DNA from: Saccopteryx bilineata
Taxonomy: Eukaryota; Chordata; Mammalia; Chiroptera; Emballonuridae
DNA length: 64,000 bases
Direction of reading: 5' to 3'
NCBI RefSeq assembly: GCF_036850765.1
Contig: NC_089490.1
Span: 109,251,074 to 109,315,073 of the forward strand
Under the pieces are notes generated by a model. That model had not been told where the DNA came from. It saw nothing but the letters and a program-made list of their open reading frames with translations, and did no database searches. A program made the position numbers and the translations under genes. This document shows positions 1-11,160 of the stretch, piece after piece (the stretch's first letter is position 1; each line of letters begins with the position of its first letter).

Positions 1-1
1 A

Positions 2-172
2 TGAATACTATACCCATCAAAGCTATCCTTCAAATACAAAGGAGAAATAAAAACATTCACAGATACAGAAAAGATGAGGGAATTTATCATCAGAAAACCC
101 CCACTCCAGGAATTACTAAAGGAGGTTCTCCAATCAGATACAAAGAACAAAAAAAAACAGAGCCACAAGTAA
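2..172 (+). pseudogene. L1-A ORF1 3' end remnant
   Basis: The last ~56 codons of L1 ORF1 (RNA-binding chaperone, C-terminal domain), in the frame starting at base 2 and ending with TAA at 170-172. Alignment with L1-B ORF1 places an in-frame TGA at 2-4 where L1-B has an arginine codon AGA. The reading frame starting at base 1 is a shadow. Confidence 0.85.
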
Positions 173-268
173 AAGCTCCAAGAAGAACACAATAAAACCA
201 AATTTAAACTGTGACAACAACAAAAAGAAAGAGGGGGAGAAGATGGAGATTAACAGTAGCAAAGGACG

Positions 269-508
269 ATGGAGTCCAAAAGTACTCAGAAAATAGTTCA
301 CTACAATGAACAGGGTAGGGACCCTTTTCATTACTCAAAGGTAACCACCATTGAAAAAACCACCACAGAAGCACATGAGATAAAAAAGATAGCAACAGAG
401 GAAAGATGTATGGAATACAACCAAATAAAAACAAAAGATAGAAAAACGAAAGAGAAGGATCAAACAAGACACAAAACTAACAGAAAGCAAGATATAAAAT
501 GGCAATAG
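269..508 (+). other. Small ORF (79 codons) in L1-A inter-ORF spacer
   Basis: An open frame between the end of ORF1 and ORF2. Its stop (506-508) lies just inside the ORF2 start (499), so it overlaps ORF2 by 10 nt in another frame. L1-B has the equivalent 80-codon ORF at 6997-7239, with the same overlap and a length difference of exactly one codon. The predicted peptide is Lys/Thr-rich and ends in a shared ...NRKQ-IKWQ. Aligned residues differ much more than in ORF2, so coding function is uncertain. I recognise no family. Confidence 0.35.
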
Positions 509-3500
509 AGAACTCACAAGTATCAATAATTACACTAAATGTAAACGGATTAAACTCACCAATAAAAAGGCACAGAGTAGCAGAATGGATTAAAAAAGAA
601 AATCCAACTGTATGCTGCCTACAGGAAACTCATCTAAGTAACAAGGATAATAACAAATTTAAAGTGAAAGGCTGGAAAACAATACTCCAAGCAAATAACA
701 TCCAAAAAAAAGCAGGTGTAGCAATACTCATATCGGATAATGCTGACTACAAGACAAGAAAAGTACTCAGAGACAAAAATGGCCATTTCATAATGGCTAA
801 GGGGACACTGAATCAAGAAGACATAACAATTCTTAATATATATGCACCAAACCAAGGAGCACCAAAATATATAAGACAGCTACACATAGATCTTAAAACA
901 AAAACTGACAAAAATACAATCATACTTGGAGACCTCAATACACCGCTGTCGGCTCTAGATCGGTCATCCAAACAGAGAATCAACAAAGACATAGTGGCCT
1001 TAAACAAAACACTAGAGCACCTGGATATGATAGACATCTACACGACATTTCATCCCAAAGTGACTGAGTATACATTTTTCTCCAGTGTACATAGATCATT
1101 CTCAAGAATTGACCATATGTTGGGCCACAAAAACATCAGCAAATTCAGAAAAATGGAAGTTGTACCAAGCATATTTTCTGATCATAAAGCCTTGAAACTA
1201 GAATTCAACTGCAAAAAAGAGGAAAAAAATCCCACAAAAATGTGGAAACTAAACAACATACTTTTAAAAAATGAATGGGTCAAAGAAGAAATAAGTGCAG
1301 ACATCAAAAGATATATACAGACTAATGAAAATGACAATACGACATATCAGAATCTATGGGATGCAGCAAAAGCAGTGATAAGAGGGAAGTTCATATCGCT
1401 TCAGGCATATATGAACAAACAAGAGAGAGCCCAAGTGAACCACTTAACTTCTCACCTTAAGGAACTAGAAAAAGAAGAACAAAGAAAACCCAAAACCAAC
1501 CGAAGAAAGGAGATAATAAGAATCAGAGCAGAAATAAATGAATTAGAGAACAGAAAAACTATAGAAAAAATTAATAGAACAAGGAGCTGGTTCTTTGAAA
1601 AGATCAGCAAAATTGACAAACCCTTGGCAAGACTTACCAAGGAAAAAAGAGAAAGAACTCATATAAACAAAATCCAAAATGAAAGAGGAGAAATCACCAC
1701 GGACACCGTAGATATACAAAGAATTATTGTAGAATACTATGAAAAACTTTATGCCACTAAATTCAACAACCTAGAAGAAATGGATAAATTCCTAGAAAAA
1801 TACAACCTTCCTAGACTGAGTCAAGAAGAAGCAGAAAGCCTAAACAGACCTATCAGTAGAGAAAAAATAGAAAAAACCATTAAAAACCTCCCCAAAAATA
1901 AAAGTCCAGGCCCTGACTGTTATACCAGCGAATTTTATCAAACATTCAAAGAAGACTTGGTTCCTATTCTACTCAAAGTCTTTCAAAAAATTGAAGAAGA
2001 AGCAATACTTCCAAACACATTTTATGAGGCCAACATAACCCTCATACCAAAACCAGGCAAGGATGGCACAAAAAAAGAAAACTACAGACCAATATCTCTA
2101 ATGAATACAGATGCTAAAATACTAAACAAAATACTAGCAAATCAAATACAACAACATATTAAAAAAATAATACATCATGATCAAGTGGGATTCATCCCAG
2201 AATCTCAAGGATGGTTCAACATACGTAAAACGGTTAATGTAATACACCATATCAACAAAACAAAGAACAAAAACCACATGATCTTATCAATAGATGCAGA
2301 AAAGGCTTTCGATAAAATACAACACAATTTTATGTTTAAGACTCTCAACAAAATGGGTATAGAAGGAAAATATCTCAACATGATAAAGGCCATATATGAT
2401 AAACCATCAGCTAACATCATATTAAATGGCACTAAACTGAAGGCTTTCCCCCTTAAATCAGGAACAAGACAGGGTTGTCCACTCTCTCCACTCTTATTTA
2501 ATGTGGTACTAGAGGTTCTAGCCAGAGCAATCAGACAAGACAAAGAAATAAAAGGCATCCATATCGGAAAAGAAGAAGTAAAGTATCACTTTTTGCAGAT
2601 GATATGATCCTATACATCGAAAACCCCAAAGAATCCACAAAAAGACTACTAGAAACAATAAGCCAATACAGTAAGGTCGCAGGATACAAAATTAACATAC
2701 AGAAGTCAATAGCCTTTCTATATGCCAACAATGAAACAACTGAGAAGGAACTCAAAAGAATAATCTCCTTCACGATTGCAACAAAAAAAATAAAATACTT
2801 AGGAATAAACATAACAAAGAATGTAAAGGACTTATATAATGAAAACTATAAACCATTGTTAAGGGAAATTGAAAAAGATATAATGAGATGGAAGAATATA
2901 CCTTGTTCTTGGCTAGGAAGAATAAATATAATCAAGATGGCTATATTACCCAAAGCAATATACAAATTTAATGCAATTCCCATCAAACTTCCAATGACAT
3001 TTTTTAAAGAAATAGAGCAAAAAATCATCAGATTTATATGGAACTATAAAAAACCCCGAATAGCCAAAGCAATCCTAAAGAAAAAGAATGAAGCTGGGGC
3101 ATAACAATACCTGACTTCAAACTCTATTATAGGGCCACGACAATCAAAACAGCATGGTATTGGCAGAAAAATAGACACTCAGACCAATGGAACAGAATAG
3201 AAAGTCCAGAAATAAAACCACATATATATAGTCAAATAATTTTTGATAAAGGGGCCAACAACACACAATGGAGAAAAGAAAGCCTCTTCAATAAATGGTG
3301 CTGGGAAAACTGGAAAGCCACTTGCAAAAGAATGAAACTGGACTACAGTCTCTCCCCCTGTACAAAAATTAACTCAAAATGGATCAAAGATCTAAACATA
3401 AGACCTGAAACAATTAAGTACATAGAAGAAGACATAGGTACTCAACTCATGGACCTGGGTTTTAAAGAGCATTTTATGAATTTGACTCCAATGGCAAGAG

Positions 3501-4321
3501 AAGTGAAGGCAAAAATTAATGAATGGGACTACATCAGACTAAGAAGTTTTTGCTCAGCAAGAGAAACTGATAACAAAATAAACAGAAAGCCAACTAAATG
3601 GGAAATGATATTTTCAAACAACAGCTCAGATAAGGGCTTAATATCCAAAATATACAAAGAACTCATAAAACTCAACAACAAACAAACAAACAATCCAATA
3701 AAAAAATGGGAAGAGGATATGAATAGACACTTCTCCCAGGAAGAAATCCAAATGGCCAACAGATATATGAAAAGATGCTCATCTTCTTTAGCTATTAGAG
3801 AAATGCAAATCAAAACGGCAATGAGATACCACCTCACACCTGTTCGATTAGCTGTTATTAGCAAGTCAGGTAATAGCAAATGTTGGAGAGGCTGTGGAGA
3901 AAAAGGAACCCTCATCCACTGTTGGTGGGAATGTAAAGTAGTACAACCATTATGGAAGAAAGTATGGTGGTTCCTCAAAAAACTGAAAATAGAACTACCT
4001 TATGACCCAGCAATTCCTCTACTGGGTATATATCCCTAAAACTCAGAAACATTGATACGTAAAGACACATGCAGCCCCATGTTTATTGCAGCATTGTTCA
4101 CAGTGGCCAGGACATGGAAACAACCAAAAAGCCCATCAATAGATGACTGGATAAAGAAGATGTGGCACATATACACTATGGAATACTACTCAGCCATAAG
4201 AAATGATGACATCGGAACTTTTACAACAAAATGGTGGGATCTTGATAACATGATACGAAGCGAAATAAGTAAATCAGAAAAAAACAGGAACTGTATTATT
4301 CCATACGTAGGTGGGACATAA
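499..4321 (+). pseudogene. L1-A ORF2 (endonuclease/reverse transcriptase), inactivated
   Basis: ORF2 would encode an APE-type endonuclease, reverse transcriptase and a C-terminal Cys-rich domain used in target-primed reverse transcription. Endonuclease motifs LNVNGLN, QETHL and SDHKALKLE are readable. Compared with L1-B, a 1-nt deletion near 2583-2590 shifts the frame just before the FADD catalytic codons. A second 1-nt deletion in a G-run near 3095-3100 shifts it again, and TAA at 4037-4039 replaces a lysine codon. The final frame ends at 4321 with the same ...GGT ending as L1-B. One codon is also missing near 1130 (GHKNISK, against GHKDNISK in L1-B). Confidence 0.95.
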
Positions 4322-4349
4322 TAGTGAAACTAAGAGACATTGATAAGAG

Positions 4350-4400
4350 TGTGGTGGTTATGGGGGGGAGGGGGGAATGGTGGAGGGAAAGGGAAATGAG
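4350..4400 (+). other. G-rich tract in L1-A 3' UTR
   Basis: Purine-rich stretch with runs of 6-7 G's. L1 3' UTRs typically carry such a tract, and it has G-quadruplex potential. L1-B has the counterpart at 11099-11160. Confidence 0.7.
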
Positions 4401-4575
4401 GAGGGGCACAGAGAGAACAAGATAGAGGGTGACTGAGGACAATCTGACTTTAGGTGGTGGGTATGCAACATAATTGAATGACAAGATAACCTGGACTTGT
4501 TATCTTTGAGTATATGTATCCTGATTTATTGATGTCACCCCATTAAAAAAATAAAATTATAAAAAAAAAAAAAAA

Positions 4576-4604
4576 GTGCACCATGACTTTACGGACACAC
4601 TGTA
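4576..4604. mobile_element. Mariner terminal inverted repeat remnant at L1-A 3' junction
   Basis: Directly after the L1-A poly-A comes a copy of the right terminal repeat of the mariner-like element at 22159-22687 (GTGCACCATGACTTTA..., ending GGACACACTG), followed by TA. The match begins inside the terminal repeat, as expected if L1-A inserted into a mariner copy whose other end is left of the window. Confidence 0.8.
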
Positions 4605-4676
4605 TTATGCTATGTGAAAGTAAAGGCAAGTTCAAGAGATCATACTGTATTATTCCTTCTATAGAATATTCTTGAA

Positions 4677-5066
4677 GCCTGACAGGCAGTGGCGCAGTGG
4701 ATGGAGCATTGACCTGGGATATAAAGGACCCAGGTTCAAAACCCCAAGGTTGCCAGCTTGAGCACAGGCTCATCCAGCTAGAGCACAGGATTGCCAGCTT
4801 GAGCATGGAATCATAAACATGACTCCATAGTCACTGGCTTGAGCCCAAGGTTGCTGACTTGAGCAAGAGGTCACTGGCTCTGCTGTAGCCCTCCAGTCAA
4901 GGCACATACAAGAAAGCAATCAATGAAACTAAAGTGCTGCAACAAAGAATTAATACTTCTCATCTCTCCCCCTTCTTGTCTGTCTGTCCCTATCTGTCCC
5001 TCTCTCTGTCTCTGTCTCTTTCACTAAAAAAAGAAAAAGAAAAAGAAAAAGAAACAGAAAAGAAAC
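4677..5066 (+). mobile_element. tRNA-derived SINE, GCCTGAC-type, long form
   Basis: The head reads GCCTGACAGGCAGTGGCGCAGTGG with a degenerate B box (AGGTTCAAAACCC). A body of repeated 'gcttgagca' units follows, then a (CT)n stretch and a (GAAAAA)n tail. Related copies sit at 39871, 42272 and 42742. TTCTTGAA flanks both ends (4669-4676 and 5074-5081), a probable short target-site duplication. Sequence decay suggests moderate age. Confidence 0.85.
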
Positions 5067-5191
5067 CCATATGTTCTTGAAATGATAATTTAAAGAAAAG
5101 AAAAACAAGTAGTTATTTCCAGGGATTATGAATGATATAAAAAAAGGGTAAGTGTGTGACTATAAAGGTATAGCATTAGAGAATTTCTTCT

Positions 5192-5579
5192 CTTTTTTAT
5201 TAAGTAAGAAGAAATGAGGTATAGAGACAAACTCCCATATGCGTTCGACCGGAATCCACCTGGCAAGGCCCCTACTGGGTCATGCAACGATCTGGGGTGT
5301 TGCTCAGTTGCTTGACATCCAAGCCACTTTTAGCACCTGAGACAGAGGTCACAAAGCCATCCTCAGTGCCTGGAGCCAACTTGTTTGAATCAATTGAGCC
5401 ATGGCTGTGGGAAAGAAAGAGAGAGAGAGAGAGAAAGAGAGGAAGAGATAGAGAGAAGGGGGGGAGCAGTGATGAAAAAGTGGTCTCTTTTCCTATGTGC
5501 CCTGACTAGGAATCAAACCCAGGACATCCACATGCCGGGCCGGGCCAGCACTCTAGCACTGAGCCAACCAACCAGGGCA
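5192..5579 (-). mobile_element. Antisense bat-type SINE (GGCCCTGGCC family), old copy
   Basis: Read on the minus strand it starts near 5579 with the diverged tRNA-like head and runs to an A-rich tail. It keeps the (GA)n/(CT)n middle and the conserved 'ggcgctgag'-like segments of the younger copies at 38638 and 56599. Many substitutions mark it as an older subfamily. Confidence 0.8.
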
Positions 5580-5646
5580 GAAAAATCTTTGTGGTAATGA
5601 AATCCATCATTTGTCAGAACAAAAGTCCTGGTTCAAGTTTTTCATT

Positions 5647-5658
5647 AAATTCCACTTC
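5647..5658. repeat. 5' target-site duplication of L1-B (AAATTCCACTTC)
   Basis: The 12-bp sequence AAATTCCACTTC is repeated exactly at 11366-11377. It is preceded by TT, giving a TT/AAAT nick site like the L1 endonuclease consensus TT/AAAA. This fixes the L1-B ends. Confidence 0.92.
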
Positions 5659-5908
5659 GAAGACGTCACGGAAATGGCGCCGTGAGAAGCGCGTCCGACA
5701 GCTCTCCCCTAAATCACAACAAATTTATCAACTAGAAACAGAAAAATTTATCCTCGGAGCATTCCGGAGTTCCACACAAACTGAAAGCAAAAGGACTGTT
5801 ATCACTTGAATCTGAGAGACGAGGGTGTGGAGGAAGCTACCGCAGCAGCGACGCTCATTCAAGCCGCGAGGGAGTGCGCCTGCGTGCTATCAATAAGACC
5901 ACCCTCAG
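5659..5908 (+). promoter_or_regulatory. L1-B 5' UTR / internal promoter
   Basis: The first ~200 bp are CpG-rich in an AT-rich neighbourhood. The start holds a CRE-like GACGTCAC (about 5662) and AAATGGCGCC (about 5672), which resembles the YY1-type ATGGC motif near the start of many L1 promoters. At 250 bp it is far shorter than the ~1-kb 5' UTR of the old antisense L1 at 50171-51153. The promoter role is inferred from position and composition. Confidence 0.65.
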
Positions 5909-6904
5909 ATGCCGATAAGAAAGAGGAAATCGAATATTATGGATACAAAAGAAAGAGAGGTAACACAAATAGATGTGGAAAAATCTATGGAGAAAAGACT
6001 TAACATATTGGAAGCCTTGGAGCTAAATGACAGAGAATTTAAAATAGAAATCTTAAAAATACTCAGAGATATACAAGAAAACACAGAAAGGCAATATAGG
6101 GAGATCAGAAAACAACTCAATGAACACAAAGAATATATTACCAAGGAAATTGAAACTATAAAAACAAATCAAACAGAAATGAAAAACTCAATTCATGAGC
6201 TGAAAAACGAGGTAACAAGCTTAGCTAACAGAACAGCCCAGATTGAAGATAGGATTAGTGAAAGAGAAGACAAACAACTTGAGGCACAACAGAGAGAAGA
6301 AGAAAGAGACTCAAAAATAATAAAAAATGAGAAAGCCCTACAGGAATTGTCTGACTCCATCAGAAAGAATAACATAAGAATAATAGGTATATCAGAGGGA
6401 GAAGAGAAAGAAAATGGAATGGAGAATATACTCAAACAAATAATAGATGAGAACTTCCCAAGCCTGTGGAAGGAACTAAAGCCTCAAATTCAAGAAGCAA
6501 ACAGAACACCAAGTTTTCTTAACCCCAACAAACCCACTCCAAGGCACATCATAATAAAGATGACACAAACCAATGACAAAGAAAAAATTCTCAAGGCAGC
6601 CAGGGAAAAGAAGAGTACAACATATAAAGGAAGGCCTATTAGATTATCATCAGATTTCTCAGCAGAAACTCTACAAGCTAGAAGAGAGTGGACCCCAATA
6701 TTTAAAGCCCTGAAAGAGAGGAACTTTCAGCCAAGAATACTATACCCATCAAAGCTATCCTTCAAGTATGAAGGAGATATAAAAACATTCACAAATACAG
6801 AAAAGATGAGAGAATTTATCAACAGAAAGCCCCCACTCCAGGAAATACTAAGGGGGGTTTTCCAACCAGATTCAAAGAACAAAAGAAAACAACACCACAA
6901 GTAA
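5909..6904 (+). CDS. L1-B ORF1 protein, intact, 331 aa
   Basis: This is the L1 nucleic-acid chaperone that packages L1 RNA. The N-terminal half is a long Glu/Lys/Arg-rich coiled coil (about residues 30-150, the trimerisation region). An RRM-like domain follows (NIRIIGISEGEE near residue 155), then a C-terminal domain with the recognisable LSADFS-like segment SSDFSAETLQARREW near 245-260. Its length is close to the usual ~340 aa and there are no internal stops. The first in-frame ATG (MPIRKRK) is taken as the start. ORF2 begins 325 bp downstream. Confidence 0.93.
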   Translation: MPIRKRKSNIMDTKEREVTQIDVEKSMEKRLNILEALELNDREFKIEILKILRDIQENTERQYREIRKQLNEHKEYITKEIETIKTNQTEMKNSIHELKNEVTSLANRTAQIEDRISEREDKQLEAQQREEERDSKIIKNEKALQELSDSIRKNNIRIIGISEGEEKENGMENILKQIIDENFPSLWKELKPQIQEANRTPSFLNPNKPTPRHIIIKMTQTNDKEKILKAAREKKSTTYKGRPIRLSSDFSAETLQARREWTPIFKALKERNFQPRILYPSKLSFKYEGDIKTFTNTEKMREFINRKPPLQEILRGVFQPDSKNKRKQHHK

Positions 6905-6996
6905 CATCTCCACCAAGAACACAATAAAACCAAACTTAAACTGTGACAACAAAGGAAAAAAAGGGGGGAGAGGATGGAGATTAACAGTAGCAAAGG

Positions 6997-7239
6997 ATGA
7001 TGAAGTGCAGAAATACTTATAAGATAGGGTACTACAATGAATATGGTAGGTACCCTTTTCATTACTTAATGGTAACCACCCTTAAAAAAACCACCACAAA
7101 AACACTTGACTTAAAAAAGGTAGCAACAGAGGAAAGAAGTATGGAACACAAACAAACAAAAACAAATGATAGAAAAACAAAAGAGAAGAATCAAACTAGA
7201 TACAAAACTAACAGAAAGCAATTTATAAAATGGCAGTAG
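6997..7239 (+). other. Small ORF (80 codons) in L1-B inter-ORF spacer
   Basis: An open frame between ORF1 and ORF2 whose TAG stop (7237-7239) overlaps the ORF2 start (ATG at 7230) by 10 nt. The equivalent frame in L1-A (269-508) is also open. The peptide is basic and Thr/Lys-rich with no recognised domain. It is not a standard L1 ORF, and an accidental open frame in A-rich DNA remains possible. Confidence 0.35.
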
Positions 7240-10200
7240 GGAACCCACAAGTGTCAATAATTACACTAAATGTAAATGGATTAAACTTACCAATAAAAAG
7301 ACACAGAGTAGCAGAATGCATTAAAAAAGAAAATCCAACTATATGCTGCCTACAAGAAACACATCTAAGCAACAAGGATAAAAACAAATTCAAAGTGAAA
7401 GGCTGGAAAACAATACTCCAAGCAAACAACACCCAAAAAAAAGCAGGCGTAGCAATACTCATATCTAATAATGCTGACTACAAGACAGAAAAAGTACTCA
7501 GAGACAAAAATGGTCATTTCATAATGATTAAGGGGAAGTTGAATCAAGAAGACATAACAATCCTTAATATATATGCACCAAACCAAGGAGCACCAAAATA
7601 TATAAGACAGCTACTTATTGACCTTAAAACAAAAACTAACAAAAATACAATCATACTTGGAGACCTCAATACACCGCTGACGGCTCTAGATCGGTCATCC
7701 AAACAGAGAATCAATAAAGATATAGTGGCCTTAAACGAAATACTAGAACACCTGGATATGATAGACATCTACAGGACACTTCATCCCAAAGCGACAGAGT
7801 ATACATTTTTCTCTAGTGTACATGGAACATTCTCAAGAACTGACCATATGTTGGGCCACAAAGACAATATCAGCAAATTTAGAAAAATTAAAATTGTACC
7901 AAGCATATTTTCTGATCATAAAGCCTTAAAACTAGAATTCAACTGCAAAAAAGAGGGGGAAAAACCCACAAAAATGTGGAAACTAAACAACATACTTCTA
8001 AAAAATGAATGGGTCAAAGAAGAAATAAGCGCAGAAATCAAAAGATATATACAGACAAATGAAAATGAAAATACGACATATCAGAATCTCTGGGATGCAG
8101 CAAAAGCAGTAATAAGAGGAAAGTTCATATCACTTCAGGCCTATATGAACAAACAAGAGAGAGCCGAAGTAAACCACTTAACTTCACACCTTAAGGAACT
8201 AGAAAAAGAAGAACAAAGACAACCCAAAACCAGCCGAAGAAAGGAGATAATAAAAATCAGAGCAGAAATAAATGAAATAGAGAACAGAAAAACTATAGAA
8301 AAAAAATCAATAAAACAAGGAGCTGGTTCTTTGAAAAGATCAACAAAATTGACAAACCCTTGGCAAGACTCACCAAGGAAAAAAGACACAGGACTCAAAT
8401 AAATAAAATCCAAAATGAAAGAGGAGAGATCACCACAGACATCATAGAAATACAAAGAATTATTGTAGAATACTATGAAAAATTATATGCCACCAAATAC
8501 AACAATCTAGAAGAAATGGATAAATTCCTAGAACAATACAACCTTCCTAGACTGAGTCATGAAGAAGCAGAAAGCCTAAACAGACCAATCAGCAGGGAGG
8601 AAATAGAAAAAACTATTAAAAATCTCCCCAAAAATAAAAGTCCAGGCCCAGACGGTTATACTAGTGAATTCTATCAAACATTCAAAGAAGACTTGGTTCC
8701 TATTCTACTCAAAGTCTTCCAAAAAATTGAAGAAGAAGCAATACTTCCAAACACATTTTATGAGGCCAACATAACCCTCATACCAAAACCTGGCAAGGAT
8801 GGCACAAAGAAAGAAAACTACAGACCAATATCTCTAATGAATACAGATGCTAAAATACTAAACAAAATACTAGCAAATCAAATACAACAACATATTAAAA
8901 AAATAATACATCATGATCAAGTGGGATTCATCCCAGAATCTCAAGGATGGTTCAACATACGCAAAACGGTTAACGTAATACACCATATCAACAAAACAAA
9001 GAACAAAAACCACATGATCTTATCAATAGATGCAGAAAAGGCTTTCGATAAAATACAACACAATTTTATGTTTAAGACTCTCAACAAAATGGGTATAGAA
9101 GGAAAATATCTCAACATGATAAAGGCCATATATGATAAACCATCAGCCAACATCCTATTAAACGGCATAAAACTGAGGACTTTCTGCCTTAAATCAGGAA
9201 CAAGACAGGGTTGTCCACTCTCTCCACTCTTATTCAACGTGGTGCTAGAAGTTCTGGCCAGAGCAATCAGACAAGACAAAGAAATAAAAGGCATCCATAT
9301 CGGAAAAGAAGAAGTAAAGCTATCTCTTTTTGCTGATGATATGATCCTATACATCGAAAACCTGAAGGACTCCACAAAAAGATTATTAGAAACAATAAGC
9401 CAATACAGTAAGGTCGCAGGATACAAAATTAACATACAAAAGTCCATAGCCTTTCTATATGCCAACAATGAAATATTAGAAAACGAACTCAAAAAAATAA
9501 TCCCCTTCACGATTGCAACAAAAAAAATAAAATACCTAGGAATAAACATAACAAAGAACGTAAAGGACCTATATAATGAAAATTACAAAGCATTGTTAAG
9601 GGAAATCGAAAAAGATACAATGAGATGGAAAAATATTCCTTGTTCTTGGATAGGAAGAATAAATATAATCAAAATGGCCATATTACCCAAAGCAATATAC
9701 AAATTTAATGCAATTCCCATCAAAATCCCTATGAGATTTTTTAAAGAACTGGAACAAAAAATCATCAGATTTATATGGAACTATAAAAAACCCCGAATAG
9801 CCAAAACAATCCTAAGGAAAAAGAATGAAGCTGGGGGCGTTACAATACCTGACTTTAAACTATATTATAGGGCCACGATAATCAAAACAGCATGGTATTG
9901 GCAAAAAAATAGACACTCAGACCAATGGAACAGAATAGAAAGCCCAGAAATAAAACCACATATATATGGTCAAATAATCTTTGATAAAGGGGCCAACAAC
10001 ACACAATGGAGAAAAGAAAGCCTCTTCAACAAATGGTGTTGGGAAAACTGGAAAGCCACATGCAAAAGAATGAAACTCGACTACAGCCTCTCCCCGTGTA
10101 CTAAAATTAATTCAAAATGGATCAAAGACCTAAATATAAGACCTGAAACAATAAAGTACATAGAAGAATACATAGGTACTAAAATCATGGACCTGGGTTT

Positions 10201-11059
10201 TAAAGAACATTTTATGAACTTGACTCCAATGGCAAGAGAAGTGAAGGCAAAGATAAATGAATGGGACTACATCAGAATTAAAAGTTTTTGCTCAGCAAGA
10301 GAAACTGATATCAAAATAAGCAGACAGCCAACTATATGGGAACTGATATTTTCAAACGACAGCTCAGATAAGGGCCTAATATCCAAAATTTACAAAGAAC
10401 TCATAAAACTCAACAACAAACAAACAAACAATCCAATGCAAAAATGGGAAGAGGACATGAACAGACACTTCTCCCAGGAAGAGATACAAATGGCCAACAG
10501 ATATATGAAAAGATGCTCAGCTTCATTAGTTATTAGAGAAATGCAAATCAAAACTACAATGAGATACCACCTCACTCCTGTTAGATTAGCTATTATCAAC
10601 AAGACGGGTAATAGCAAATGTTGGAGAGGCTGTGGAGAAAAAGGAACCCTCATTCACTGTTGGTGGGACTGTAAAGGAGTACAACCATTATGGAGGAAAG
10701 TATGGTGGTTCCTCAAAAAACTGCAAATAGAACTACCTTATGACCCAGCAATCCCTCTACTGGGTATATACCCCAAAACCTCAGAAACATTGATACGTGA
10801 AGACACATGTAGCCCCATGTTCATTGCAGCACTATTCACAGTGGCCAAGACATGGAAACAACCAAAAAGCCCTTCAATAGAAGACTGGATAAAGAAGATG
10901 TGGCACATATACACTATGGAATACTACTCAGCCATAAGAAATGATGACATCAGATCATTTACAGCAAAATGGTGGGATCTTGATAACATTATAAGGAGTG
11001 AAATAAGCAAATCAGAAAAAAACAAGAACTACATGATTCCATACATTGGTGGAACATAA
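7230..11059 (+). pseudogene. L1-B ORF2, one 2-nt frame defect
   Basis: ORF2 encodes the L1 endonuclease and reverse transcriptase. Frame 7230-8402 runs into frame 8360-11059 through an A-run at about 8299-8306 that has 8 A's where L1-A has 6. Discounting those two bases, the span equals 1,275 codons plus stop, the usual L1 ORF2p size. Endonuclease motifs [19 protein letters not shown] and SDHKALKLE are present. The RT motif FADD is at 9329-9340 (residues 700-703). The C-terminal Cys/His cluster [18 protein letters not shown] is intact. I see no other stop or shift, so this copy is one mutation event from an open frame. Confidence 0.93.
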
Positions 11060-11098
11060 AAATGAGACTAAGAGACATGGACAAGAGTGTGGTGGTTA

Positions 11099-11160
11099 CC
11101 AAGGGTGGGGGGGGACATGGGAGGGAGGGAGGGAGAGAGTTAGGGGGAGGGGGAGGGGCA
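11099..11160 (+). other. G-rich tract in L1-B 3' UTR
   Basis: Runs of G broken by short A/T (gggggggg, gggagggaggg, ggggaggggg). This is the conserved polypurine feature of L1 3' UTRs and could form a G-quadruplex. Confidence 0.75.

Larger units (their letters stand above)
1..4575 (+). mobile_element. LINE-1 copy A, sense, cut by window start
   Basis: This is a non-LTR retrotransposon whose 5' part lies outside the window. What remains is the end of ORF1, a ~326-bp inter-ORF spacer, a decayed ORF2, a G-rich 3' UTR (about 4350-4400) and a poly-A tail near 4556-4575. It is closely similar along its length to L1-B (5659-11365), so both belong to one young family. Coding damage (two 1-nt deletions and stop codons) shows it is not functional. 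Its tail abuts a mariner terminal repeat, so it probably landed inside a mariner copy. The 5' target-site duplication is not visible. Confidence 0.97.

Noticed and set aside
2604..3104. Separate short gene after the long L1-A ORF
   Set aside because: It is the continuation of L1-A ORF2 after a 1-nt deletion, as shown by alignment to L1-B.
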